Below, one piece after another: positions 1 to 7,716 of a DNA stretch of 11,612 nt (its first letter is position 1; every line of letters begins with the position of its first letter). The notes below the pieces were generated by a model. That model did not search any database, was not told the DNA's origin, and was given only the letters and a program-made list of their open reading frames with translations. The stretch covers positions 1 through 11,612 of the forward strand of contig JAODGF010000086.1 of the NCBI GenBank assembly GCA_025464645.1, read 5' to 3'. A program made the position numbers and the translations under genes. The DNA comes from Methanosarcinales archaeon (GTDB taxonomy: Archaea > Halobacteriota > Syntropharchaeia > Alkanophagales > Methanospirareceae).

Positions 1-105
1 TTCAATATTCCTCTCAATATTTCTGATTGGAAGCATAATTTTTATTCTAATTATTTCCCTATTTAAAACTTTCGTTTTTGATTTTTGATTTGAAATCTGA
101 AAAAA
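1..105. other. AT-rich stretch without a supported gene
   Basis: This edge segment is very AT-rich and lies downstream of the DUF72 gene stop at 106. It contains a weak palindrome (gatttgaaatc, about 87-97) and T/A runs that could help end transcription of the DUF72 gene. No ORF, RNA gene or convincing promoter is visible. Confidence 0.4.
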
Positions 106-900
106 TTATTTGATATGGGGGATAACTCCATCGGAGTCTTTTTCCGATTGTTCCATCATTTTCATAAACCTCAATGCATCTTCATACATCGTATCATTAT
201 TAAAAAGCAGATAGACCTCCGAACTCTTCATATTCATGCATTTCTCGTACAATCTCTTTAAATCCTCCTCCGTATATGTATAGCGATACATTCTTCTCCC
301 CGGCGGTGAGCCGTGCAACCTGAAATAAGTACAGTCCGTTTGAGCAACGGGGTCATCAGCGAAAGGGTCCACGCAATGAACGAGACCCAACTCCGCACAT
401 AATTTCCCTATTGTGTCCTTATTCCAATTCCCTCTCTGCTCCCAAACCATCTTTAGATTCCCCCCGGTATCTATTGAGCGAAAAAAATCACGCATATGGT
501 TTATATTCTCTTCGCGCTCTTTGAAACTTGCAGGGGATTGGAAAACAACTATCTCCGCATTCAGCGCTTTTCGTATCTCATTTGTAGCTTCCCACGCTTC
601 AAACACTTTATCCGTTGGTCTGAAGAACCCATACATGCCCTTTTCGCTTGTATCTATCTTCAGCTTAGCCTTTCTGTATGTGGGGCTGGTCGGCTCGTGT
701 GTGATCAACTGCCATGCTTTTACCGTAAACTCAAAGTCTTTCGGTGCACGTATTCTCCATTTCTCCGCTGTTGCTCTCTTCATTGGTCTGTAAAAAGTGG
801 TCTGCACCTCTAACAAACGCAGATTAGTAAATACAATCTCTTGCGACCTGGCAAAACCACAGATACCCACTTTAACCTGCTGTATCAACATCATTAACAT
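106..900 (-). CDS. DUF72 family TIM-barrel protein (YecE-like)
   Basis: About 264 aa from the chosen start, the usual length of DUF72 (PF01904) proteins. The sequence opens with VKVGICGFARSQ, followed by the family-typical EVQTTFYRP strand and APKDFEFTVKAWQLITH. The middle segment IVVFQSPASF and the late VWEQRGNW, YFRLHG and LLFNND segments also fit the family. The molecular function of DUF72 is not established, so none is assigned. The ORF can be extended to an ATG at 951, but that codon lies beside the Shine-Dalgarno of the divergent gene at 954. ATGs at 900, 894 and 891 directly precede the conserved core and are preferred. A TTTTAA box about 20-25 bases upstream would suit a leaderless start there. 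The gene is complete, has no membrane segment, and is divergent from the AIR-synthase-like gene. Confidence 0.85.
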   Translation of the reverse strand: MLMMLIQQVKVGICGFARSQEIVFTNLRLLEVQTTFYRPMKRATAEKWRIRAPKDFEFTVKAWQLITHEPTSPTYRKAKLKIDTSEKGMYGFFRPTDKVFEAWEATNEIRKALNAEIVVFQSPASFKEREENINHMRDFFRSIDTGGNLKMVWEQRGNWNKDTIGKLCAELGLVHCVDPFADDPVAQTDCTYFRLHGSPPGRRMYRYTYTEEDLKRLYEKCMNMKSSEVYLLFNNDTMYEDALRFMKMMEQSEKDSDGVIPHIK

Positions 901-903
901 TAG

Positions 904-946
904 ATATAATATAATTTCAACCTTAAAATCAATTGATCCAAAGGAG
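904..946 (+). promoter_or_regulatory. Promoter and ribosome binding site of the AIR-synthase-like gene
   Basis: A TATA-like run (atataatataa, 904-914) sits about 40-50 bases before the ATG at 954, and aaaggag (940-946) sits 7 bases before it. A start of transcription near 933-936 would give a leader of about 20 bases holding a strong Shine-Dalgarno. This ribosome binding site fixes the ATG at 954. It also argues against the longest start of the opposite DUF72 ORF. The placement follows general archaeal promoter rules; no start has been mapped. Confidence 0.5.
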
Positions 947-953
947 TGCATAA

Positions 954-2324
954 ATGGACCTTGAGGGATTTGTAAAGAGGAAGCTAAGGAAAGGGGAAGA
1001 AGAAGAGGCGATAATCGCTGCGATGTGCAGTCATATCATGGAGATAAAGCGTAATCGTATAAGAAGAGAAGATGCTGATGCGATTTCGAGGGCGATACTG
1101 GAAGAAGCGAAAAGAACGCTTGATTTAAAAGACGAGCTTGGCATTCTCACAGAAATAAAATCAGGTGTGAGAATGGGCGAATTGGGAGTGGGGTCGAGAG
1201 GTTTGGGTGATTTTTACGCTCATGAGAAGATAGGCGAGATAATAGGAGCAACGAGTGCAGTAGTTGACTCCTCAAGCTTAAGTGATTCCGGAGTAGTGCG
1301 TTTTCCAGATACTGGCAAAAGAAAGGGTGCGGGTAAAGTGGTTGTAACCGTAGATGGAATGCATTCGCGACTGAGCGATTTCCCGTTTCTCGCTGGTTTT
1401 CACGTTGCTCGTGCCGCTCTTCGTGACGTGTATGTGATGGGTGCTATACCTGTTGCACTATTCTCAGACATTCATGTTGCCGATGACGGTGACGTTGCGA
1501 AGATATTCGACCACGTAGCGGGAATTTCAACGGTATCAGATGCAACTGGCGTTCCGCTCGTAACGGGTTCGACATTGCGAATAGGTGGAGATGTGGTAAT
1601 AGGCGAAAGGATGACGGGCTGCGTTGGCGCAGTTGGCGTTGCTGATGCGCTCGTATCGAGAGAAGGAGCAAGAGAAGGGGATGTAATATTAATGACCGAG
1701 GGAGCGGGAGGGGGCACAATCTCCACCGCCGCTTTGTATTATGGTGAAACAGAAGTAGTGAAAGAAACGCTAAACATAAATTTTCTGCGTGCTTGTAATG
1801 CGCTTATCAAAGAAGATATGGTAAGCAGGGTTCATGTCATGACCGATGTGACAAACGGAGGGATCAGAGGAGATGCGAACGAGATTGCAAAGGTAGCGGG
1901 CGTAAAACTCGTTTTTTATGAAGCCACGATGCGGGGTTTAGTAAATGAGCACGTGCTCAGGATGCTGGAACGGCATGGAATAGACTATTTAGGCGTATCT
2001 CTGGATGCTCTTCTTATTATTTGTCCAGAAGCTATGGCAGAAGACGTGAAAAAAGTTGTAAGAAGTGAAGGAGTGAGAATAGAAGTGGTTGGCGAGGTTG
2101 AAGAGGGGAAAGGTGCAGAAATCGTTGTGGATGGAGAAAGAAAAGTATTCATACCTAAGTTTCGTGAGTCTGCGTACACACCGGTAAAGAAGGCTGTGGG
2201 AGAAAGCGTGACTACTGGGAAGAATTTTGAAGAGATGAAGAGGAGAGTGGATAAGGCGGTTGAAGAGGCGATTTATAAGAGAGATAGGGTGAAAGAAATG
2301 GTGGCAGGTGATTTTGAGAAGTAG
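954..2324 (+). CDS. AIR synthase (PurM/SelD/HypE)-related protein with N-terminal helical extension
   Basis: This 456-aa protein belongs to the PurM-like ATP-binding superfamily, whose members (PurM, ThiL, SelD, HypE) phosphorylate carbonyl, thiocarboxylate or similar groups. Residues 1-70 are a charged helical extension. The PurM N-terminal core spans about 75-230 and includes VVTVDGMHSR, VYVMGAIPVALFSDIHV and PLVTGSTLRIGGD. The C-terminal core spans about 240-400 and includes DVILMTEGAGGGTISTAAL, VMTDVTNGGIRGDANEIA and GVSLDALLI. A charged helix (about 405-456) closes the protein. Similar AIR-synthase-related proteins, including the one named methanogenesis marker 2, occur in methanogens, but this one is longer than I recall for that family, so I do not equate them. 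Substrate unknown. The gene stands alone on the plus strand, convergent with the transporter operon. Confidence 0.85.
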   Translation: MDLEGFVKRKLRKGEEEEAIIAAMCSHIMEIKRNRIRREDADAISRAILEEAKRTLDLKDELGILTEIKSGVRMGELGVGSRGLGDFYAHEKIGEIIGATSAVVDSSSLSDSGVVRFPDTGKRKGAGKVVVTVDGMHSRLSDFPFLAGFHVARAALRDVYVMGAIPVALFSDIHVADDGDVAKIFDHVAGISTVSDATGVPLVTGSTLRIGGDVVIGERMTGCVGAVGVADALVSREGAREGDVILMTEGAGGGTISTAALYYGETEVVKETLNINFLRACNALIKEDMVSRVHVMTDVTNGGIRGDANEIAKVAGVKLVFYEATMRGLVNEHVLRMLERHGIDYLGVSLDALLIICPEAMAEDVKKVVRSEGVRIEVVGEVEEGKGAEIVVDGERKVFIPKFRESAYTPVKKAVGESVTTGKNFEEMKRRVDKAVEEAIYKRDRVKEMVAGDFEK

Positions 2325-2338
2325 GAAAGTATGGAAAT

Positions 2339-2373
2339 GGGGATGCCCCCGCAAAGCCTTGCTTTGCATTTTT
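2339..2373 (+). terminator. Hairpin plus T-run terminator after the AIR-synthase-like gene
   Basis: Just past the stop at 2324 lies a short GGGG-ATG-CCCC hairpin (2339-2349). It is followed by a clean stem GCAAAG / CTTTGC (2351-2356 with 2362-2367, loop of 5) and then TTTTT (2369-2373), with further T-runs beyond. On the minus strand the same hairpin is not followed by T's, so it should serve mainly the plus-strand gene. Confidence 0.55.
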
Positions 2374-2396
2374 CCTCGCTTTTTCTTTGAATTTTT

Positions 2397-3209
2397 TCAT
2401 TTCTTTCTTCTCTGCAGCATCCTCAACATTATAAATATAACCAGACAAATCGAAATCAGCAAAACCGAAATCGGTCTTGATGCCGGTAACCCAAAAGATG
2501 TAAACTTCTCGTATATTAAAATCGGTGCAGAGATAGGATGGTATGCGATGATAAGCACAGCCGAGAACTCGCTTATCGCTCGCCCCCAGCTCAGGATCGC
2601 ACCGCTTAATATGGATGGAAAAGCAAGAGGAAAAGTTATCTCTCGGAACGTTCTCCAATGCGATGCGCCCAATGAACGTGCAACATTCTCTAACCGTGGA
2701 TCAACCTCCTTGAAACCCTCTCTCGCAGTGTCTATTAAATACGGAAGGCTCATGAAGAGCATTGCAATTACTATTCCAGGGTACGCATCGGTAATTACAA
2801 TTCCTAACCTTTTTAGTGGTGCCCCAATCACTCCATACCGCATGAACACACCATATAACGCAATCCCGGCAACAACGTGTGGAATCATCAGCGGAATGTC
2901 CACAATGCCTTCTATAATGCTCTTACCCGGGAAATCCTTTCTTGCGAGGAAATAAGCTAACGGGACGCCGAAAAAGAAAGCAATCAGTGTGGACGCCATA
3001 GCCATAGAAATGCTTATCCCGATTGCTTTTAGAACTACTGAGTTCGTTGCAGCATCAATTAACGCGGGGAAGTCTTCCGTTTGCCTGTAAAACATATCCC
3101 AAAGCGTAATAAAGACAAAAGCAACGAGAACGAGCCCTAAAAAGAGGAAAAAGACATATATCTTCTCCCGCTTTAGTTTCTCTATTGACCAGGTCGAGGG
3201 TAATTTCAT
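2397..3209 (-). CDS. wtpB: Tungstate/molybdate ABC transporter permease (WtpB/ModB type)
   Basis: This 270-aa membrane permease belongs to the binding-protein-dependent transport family and moves tungstate/molybdate delivered by WtpA. About six hydrophobic segments are visible: residues 17-38, 60-85, 100-122, 140-160, 195-222 and 245-263. Between the fourth and fifth lies the EAA loop that contacts the ATPase (about 171-201, ENVARSLGASHW followed by FREITFPLAFPSI). The ATG overlaps the stop of wtpA as ATGA, and GGAGGAG stands just upstream, so translation is probably coupled. The substrate is inferred from the WtpA neighbour, because permeases of this family look alike. It is the last gene of the operon. 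The expected ATPase gene (wtpC) does not follow; instead the opposite-strand gene ends 72 bases away. Confidence 0.88.
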   Translation of the reverse strand: MKLPSTWSIEKLKREKIYVFFLFLGLVLVAFVFITLWDMFYRQTEDFPALIDAATNSVVLKAIGISISMAMASTLIAFFFGVPLAYFLARKDFPGKSIIEGIVDIPLMIPHVVAGIALYGVFMRYGVIGAPLKRLGIVITDAYPGIVIAMLFMSLPYLIDTAREGFKEVDPRLENVARSLGASHWRTFREITFPLAFPSILSGAILSWGRAISEFSAVLIIAYHPISAPILIYEKFTSFGLPASRPISVLLISICLVIFIMLRMLQRRKK

Positions 3210-4270
3210 CGCTCCTCCTTCCTACTTATGTCTTTTATAACCACTGCTCTAAGTTCATCCGGTATTTTATCAAAATTATCTGTTACAGGAGGGATTGTAG
3301 GTTGCTTCAAGTCACGGAGTACTCTCTGTCCCTCCTTGCTTAGCACGAACTTCACGAATTCCGCCGCAAGTTCTGGATGCGGTGCATTCTTAGGAATGGT
3401 TATCCCGTAGAAGATTGGCATACCGACACGTTCAGTATCCACGGATGCAAAACGTTGAAATCCTAGCCGAACTATAACCTTTTTATAGACATCTTCATAC
3501 TCGGGAGAACTCAAATCAATCTGGGCAGGCAATTCCAAAAACATCAATCCGTGTTGCTGTGCTACGCTCTTATATTCAAAGGCATAATCAACCCCACCGT
3601 AATCGAGCAGAGCTATTAACTGCACGCTTCCGCCTCGAATAACCACTTTTTCTGCTCGTGGCTCAAATACCTCCGGCACAAGCACGATGTATGTATTGCC
3701 ATTTTTGGTTACAGATATTTGAGGGTCAAAATTGTACACTATTAAATCGTCAAAAATCGTTTTGTTGTGGTAGTACAATTCCGCGAGCTGGGTCACCATC
3801 AGGGTTCTGTATCCGCACGAGTCCAGCATGGGATTCGAGAAGCCGAACTTCACATCCGGTCGTGCGAGAATTTCATACCAGTTCGATTCGTTTATTTCAT
3901 CTCCGTATTTGCTCTTGTTATTATACGCGATGACCATCTGATTCGTTGCAAATCTCACCGTCCAATCGGAATAATCGGGATACATCATGTCGAGAATCAA
4001 GGAATCGTCGGCAACTGCGAGCACATCCCCCTCTTTGTGAATGTCTGTTACCTGTCTAATCACCTGGATACTTCCATGTCCCTCCATCTGCACATCCACG
4101 CCGGGGTGCTGGCTTTCGAATTGCTTTTCTATTTCTTCAAATGGCACAATCAGGCTTCCTGCGTAGATAACCTTCAATCTTGTTTTCTCTTGCTCATGGG
4201 GCATATACAGCGCTACGCTCATAACCACAGCAGCAATTATTACCAGGGCTGCAACGTGTCTCGCTTTCAT
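3206..4270 (-). CDS. wtpA: Tungstate/molybdate-binding protein WtpA, N-terminally anchored
   Basis: This 354-aa extracytoplasmic solute-binding protein is of the WtpA/archaeal ModA type. Residues 6-23 form one hydrophobic segment without a clear cleavage site, so it is probably membrane-tethered. The mature domain shows family hallmarks: LKVIYAGSL (32-40), GSIQVIRQVTD (66-76), GFSNPMLDSCGYR (143-155), DYAFEYKSVA (228-237) and YGITIP (288-293). In the Archaeoglobus ModA/WtpA structures two carboxylates complete a six-coordinate oxyanion site; D150 and E232 are the likely equivalents here. There is no PGF-CTERM, unlike its paralogue at 10359-11543, with which it shares the same overall layout. 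Start and stop overlap the neighbouring genes as ATGA on both sides. Tungstate and molybdate cannot be told apart from sequence. Confidence 0.9.
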   Translation of the reverse strand: MKARHVAALVIIAAVVMSVALYMPHEQEKTRLKVIYAGSLIVPFEEIEKQFESQHPGVDVQMEGHGSIQVIRQVTDIHKEGDVLAVADDSLILDMMYPDYSDWTVRFATNQMVIAYNNKSKYGDEINESNWYEILARPDVKFGFSNPMLDSCGYRTLMVTQLAELYYHNKTIFDDLIVYNFDPQISVTKNGNTYIVLVPEVFEPRAEKVVIRGGSVQLIALLDYGGVDYAFEYKSVAQQHGLMFLELPAQIDLSSPEYEDVYKKVIVRLGFQRFASVDTERVGMPIFYGITIPKNAPHPELAAEFVKFVLSKEGQRVLRDLKQPTIPPVTDNFDKIPDELRAVVIKDISRKEER

Positions 4271-4845
4271 GTTCGAACCTCTATTTTATCCACCCATTTA
4301 ACCCAGTAATGCCCTTCGGTCAGAAGTTTGTCAGAGCCAACAATAGCAAGTCTGAGCGGTCTGCCATCATCCTCTGATAGAAGTTTACCGTCTTGTTCGT
4401 ACATTAATATCATCTTTAAATCTCCGTGTGGCACTTCCCTAAGCGTTGCGGGGTCATAAGTGACAAAATTGCCCCTGACCTGGTCGTATGGGAAGACCAT
4501 TAAATACCCGTCAGGTGCCGATACCCAAAGGGTGTTTGAAGCGTTAAATCCACCAACGAGGGTACAGAGTTCTTCTATGGGAACACCTTTGCATTTGAAC
4601 GGTCCATTCACCATACCAACGGTTGTAAAAAATCCGCCATAACCCCCGTAAGAAGGCATTGCTCTGATTTCATCAAAGGGCAGCACTTTCTCTTCCTCGC
4701 CAATCAACGTCAGGTTCCAATTGATTCTCTCCTCTGTAATTCCCACAAAAGGATGCGTGTATGCAACTGCACCAATAATACCTACGCACACCACCACAAT
4801 GACAAGAATAGATAAAAGTCTGCGAGCTTTGCTGTCTCCTTTCAT
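4267..4845 (-). CDS. Membrane-anchored single-domain protein with a sulfite-oxidase-like (molybdopterin-binding type) fold
   Basis: This is a 192-aa protein with an uncleaved-looking N-terminal membrane segment (about 10-30) and one extracellular domain (about 42-192). The domain resembles the oxidoreductase molybdopterin-binding fold (PF00174). Key features are LPFDEIRAMPS, KCKGVPIEELCTLVGG (84-99), SAPDGYLMVFPYDQV, a GRPLRLAI strand and a final WVKWVDKIEV. It is the same type as the middle domain of the 7717-9495 protein. The cysteine that binds the molybdenum cofactor in true family members normally lies some 10-13 residues before the W-x-G-x-P-L motif. None is there; the only domain cysteines are C85 and C94, within and after that motif. 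Cofactor binding is therefore doubtful. The position immediately before wtpA, with ATGA overlaps at both ends, suggests a partner of the transporter. Confidence 0.75.
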   Translation of the reverse strand: MKGDSKARRLLSILVIVVVCVGIIGAVAYTHPFVGITEERINWNLTLIGEEEKVLPFDEIRAMPSYGGYGGFFTTVGMVNGPFKCKGVPIEELCTLVGGFNASNTLWVSAPDGYLMVFPYDQVRGNFVTYDPATLREVPHGDLKMILMYEQDGKLLSEDDGRPLRLAIVGSDKLLTEGHYWVKWVDKIEVRT

Positions 4846-5633
4846 CTTCTCCTCCCTAAAGCATAAGTAGCCAACAGCAATCCAGCAATTGCGAATACTG
4901 CTTCAAATCCTGGCATTGGGCTTGATACCGGTGTGGGCATAGATTTTGCGGGACCTCCAGCATCGCCGGTATATCCCCCTGTGTATATCCTTATCTCATC
5001 AACCCATTTCACGGACAGCCCATTTGTTGAAGGATACATATCTCCGTAGAAGTGCTGACATTTTTCAGGTAAATATTCATGCATGTCCCAGATGCCAAAC
5101 ACGTGGTCATCGGCAAAGAAAACGAGCCGCATTCCCGTGAAATACTCGGGTGGATACCCTTCTCCCTGTCGTTCACCGACTTCTGTATCCTCACCGCAAT
5201 ACCAGCATAGAACTATCGGTCCCTGCCCGGGTTGCGGTTCATAAACGTTTGCGTAGCCGAACTCCACATGGTAGCCATCTGAAGCATGGATCATTACTTC
5301 ATCACCGGGAGACATTCCCTCCACTAATTCACACAAGTCTTTGACGTCTGTTCCTTTCACCGCACCTTTGTCTTTTAAGTTTTTTGTTTCATTTTTGTCC
5401 CATTTATCGTCCTCAAATACAGGCCCTTGATGGTAGTAATGTGCTACTCCATCTCCGTAAACAGGCAAATTTTCCCCCATCCACTGGTACGATACAGTTG
5501 TTTCGTTCAGTATTGTTCCATCCTCTGCGTACTTTATCACGTGCACTTCCGTCGTTGGATCTGCGTGAACGGGACACGTTGCGCATACCAACAGCAGAAG
5601 CAGTGAAATCCCCAGCACTATTTTTTGGTTCAT
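4842..5633 (-). CDS. PGF-CTERM surface protein with a histidine-rich sulfite-oxidase-like domain
   Basis: This 263-aa protein has a signal peptide (1-24, ending PVHA), one domain (about 26-218), a short linker and a C-terminal PGF-CTERM signal: PGF at 241-243, a hydrophobic stretch, then RRR. Such proteins are processed and lipid-anchored by an archaeosortase. The domain is a variant of the fold in its neighbours: GTDVKDLCELVEGMSPGDEV, HASDGYHVEF, GMRLVFF and GLSVKWVDEIRIY. It adds two insertions with conserved histidines: HYYHQGP (H65, H68) and WDMHE followed by QHF (H185, H194). The same histidines occur in the two genes upstream. No molybdenum-ligand cysteine is evident. The ATG overlaps the previous stop as ATGA, with CGGAGA upstream. 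Function unknown; a metal or oxyanion site formed by these histidines is a guess. Confidence 0.8.
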   Translation of the reverse strand: MNQKIVLGISLLLLLVCATCPVHADPTTEVHVIKYAEDGTILNETTVSYQWMGENLPVYGDGVAHYYHQGPVFEDDKWDKNETKNLKDKGAVKGTDVKDLCELVEGMSPGDEVMIHASDGYHVEFGYANVYEPQPGQGPIVLCWYCGEDTEVGERQGEGYPPEYFTGMRLVFFADDHVFGIWDMHEYLPEKCQHFYGDMYPSTNGLSVKWVDEIRIYTGGYTGDAGGPAKSMPTPVSSPMPGFEAVFAIAGLLLATYALGRRR

Positions 5634-7699
5634 TTTCTCCGTTTAATCAAGTAAATTATTGCTAATAATCCAATGATTGCAAATAGAACACCAAATCCTG
5701 ACGTTTTCTGTGTTGTGGATGGTGAAGGAATAGGGGATGAAAATGGGGGAGAAGAAGGCGACGAACCTGGAGTAGGTGTGGGAGAGAGGGAAGGCGCTGG
5801 TACAGGTGCAGGAGTTGGTGCAGGTGCTGGAATTGAAGTTTGGTTAAGGACAACACGCTCAAAAATCGTATGTGGCGGGTAGATGTGTGTAACCTCCTTG
5901 TTATCTCCTGACACATCTGCAACTTTTATTACGTCTATCGTCGCATTATCGTCATCCATCGTAATCCTGGCGTATCCGAGCGTATGTTCAAAACTGTTCT
6001 GATAGCCCGGTATCTTCCCTTCCGCAAGAGAATACAACGGCGCTCCACCACAGCCTAACACCACGTATTGAACCCCTTTTTCCTCATACCGCTCATAGAC
6101 GTGCACATGACCATTGAATACGGCATCCACACTGTTGTTTATGAATATATCTTCCCAGTAGTCCCTGAAACTTGTCCAGCCACCCCAATGTCTTTCATCA
6201 GAGCTATATGGTGGATGATGAAATATTACAAACTTCCATGTCGCATCGCCGTCAATGTCGTTCCGCAGCCATGCTGTCTGCTCTGTCATGTGTGGCATTG
6301 CCCAATCGTTGCTATCGAGCACGGTAAAGTGCGCATTCCCACAGTCGAATGAATACCACTCAGGAACTCCAAAGGCATCGTAATAGTTTGTATGGTTATC
6401 CTCATGATTCCCAAGCACCGGATAAAGGGTTGTATTTGCCAGCATCGCTCTTCCCGCATCGAAGAACACATCCCACCGTGTCAGGTTGCTTCCATCACAA
6501 ACAAGGTCGCCAGTGTGTATCACGAACGAGACATTCTCTTCTTCGGCGATACGGTCAGCAACGAGCTTGTACCGCTCCATCTGCGTGAATAACGGGACTT
6601 GCTCTCTCGTATCGCCATATACAATAAAGGTAAAGCTTTCATTTGTACAGGGATACGTCCTGAAGGTATAATCTCCGTATGATTCGTTCCCAACTGTTAA
6701 TTGATAATGATGTATCGTGTTCGGCGTTAGATTTGTAATAACAAGGTGATGCAGTTCTTTCTTTTCAATATCTGTAATTGTATGGTCGTATTCACCGCTT
6801 TCGGTATGATATTCCTCTGTTGCATACTTCACTGTTCCATCTGCCGCAATATCTGTTTTCCAGTTGATTATCGTAGTGTCTGTTGTGGTGCCTGTGATAT
6901 AAGGACCCCATAGAAGGATTGGTGATGGAGAAGGTACAGGGCTTGGAGATGGAGGAGGTGTTGGACTCAACGGTGGCTCTTCGTCTTCATCATCGGGTGA
7001 AGAAGGAGAAGGCGTTGGAGTAGGTGGTAGTGTAGAAGAATATATCGCCACCAAATCAACCCATTTTACAGATAGCCCTTTTGATGAAGGGTAAACCCCG
7101 AAGTAGTGCCAGTATTCTTCGGCTAAGCATTCATGCATGTCCCAATTGCCAAAAACGTATTTATCATCAGGATTTTTGGTGGTAGCGAAAAAAATAAGTC
7201 GCATCCCCGTTTTATAATCGGGGACATATCCATCCTCTGCACGCCACCATGTCAGGACTAACGGTCCCTGCCTGTCCGACGGTTCGTAGACTGTTGTATA
7301 GTCAAATTTCTTGCTAAAACCGTCTTCCGTGCATTTGATCATCACCTCATCGCCGGGAGACATCCCTCCCACCATATCACACAAGTCCTTAATGCTTGTC
7401 CCCTTCACGGCATTAAAATCTTCCAGGTTTCGCGTTTCATTTTCGTCCCATAAATTTTCGTCGTCAAAGGTGGGTCCTTGATGATGGTAATGCGTCTTTC
7501 CATCCCCCTGGACTGGTAGATTATTCTCCATCCACTGGTACGTTACAGTCGTTTCGTTCAGGACTGTTGTTCCATCTGAGGCGTACTTTATTATGTGGAC
7601 GGATGTTGTCGGTTCGGCTGCATGGACCACTACTGGAAGCGTTGAAAACAGCAGTGCAACACAGAGACATAAGATTGCTAATAGTGTGCTTTTTCTCAT
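5630..7699 (-). CDS. Surface protein: histidine-rich sulfite-oxidase-like domain fused to a purple-acid-phosphatase-like metallophosphoesterase
   Basis: 689 aa from the ATG at 7699. Order: signal peptide (1-27); the histidine-rich domain (about 30-220; HYHHQGP at 70-76, WDMHE, WHYF, GLSVKWVD); a Pro/Ser/Thr and acidic linker (224-261); a fibronectin-III-like domain (262-350); and a calcineurin-like phosphoesterase (about 355-575). The enzyme's metal motifs are intact: GDTR (D363), GDLVCD (D398), GNHE (N431, H432), HHPPYS (H494, H495) and GHVHVYER (H531, H533). A second proline-rich linker leads to a C-terminal anchor in which SGF replaces PGF, followed by a hydrophobic stretch and KRRK. The layout of Fn3-like plus phosphoesterase domains matches purple acid phosphatases, so extracellular phosphoester hydrolysis is likely. 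The ORF reaches back to 7804, but that extension overlaps the previous gene and precedes the signal peptide. GTGGAAA stands before the ATG. The intergenic gap is 17 bases. Confidence 0.85.
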   Translation of the reverse strand: MRKSTLLAILCLCVALLFSTLPVVVHAAEPTTSVHIIKYASDGTTVLNETTVTYQWMENNLPVQGDGKTHYHHQGPTFDDENLWDENETRNLEDFNAVKGTSIKDLCDMVGGMSPGDEVMIKCTEDGFSKKFDYTTVYEPSDRQGPLVLTWWRAEDGYVPDYKTGMRLIFFATTKNPDDKYVFGNWDMHECLAEEYWHYFGVYPSSKGLSVKWVDLVAIYSSTLPPTPTPSPSSPDDEDEEPPLSPTPPPSPSPVPSPSPILLWGPYITGTTTDTTIINWKTDIAADGTVKYATEEYHTESGEYDHTITDIEKKELHHLVITNLTPNTIHHYQLTVGNESYGDYTFRTYPCTNESFTFIVYGDTREQVPLFTQMERYKLVADRIAEEENVSFVIHTGDLVCDGSNLTRWDVFFDAGRAMLANTTLYPVLGNHEDNHTNYYDAFGVPEWYSFDCGNAHFTVLDSNDWAMPHMTEQTAWLRNDIDGDATWKFVIFHHPPYSSDERHWGGWTSFRDYWEDIFINNSVDAVFNGHVHVYERYEEKGVQYVVLGCGGAPLYSLAEGKIPGYQNSFEHTLGYARITMDDDNATIDVIKVADVSGDNKEVTHIYPPHTIFERVVLNQTSIPAPAPTPAPVPAPSLSPTPTPGSSPSSPPFSSPIPSPSTTQKTSGFGVLFAIIGLLAIIYLIKRRK

Positions 7700-7716
7700 T
7701 TTCCACTTGCTAATAA

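Noticed and set aside
2308..2955. Plus-strand ORF of 215 aa opposite the permease
   Set aside because: It is antisense to the well-supported wtpB, overlaps the end of the AIR-synthase-like gene and shows no family pattern.
3767..4309. Plus-strand ORF of 180 aa opposite wtpA
   Set aside because: Antisense to a clear WtpA; low-complexity, His/Ser-rich translation typical of a reverse frame.
5700..7030. Proline/serine-coding low-complexity tracts as possible DNA repeats
   Set aside because: They are imperfect codon-level repeats of extracellular linkers (about 5720-5845 and 6915-7030), common in anchored surface proteins.
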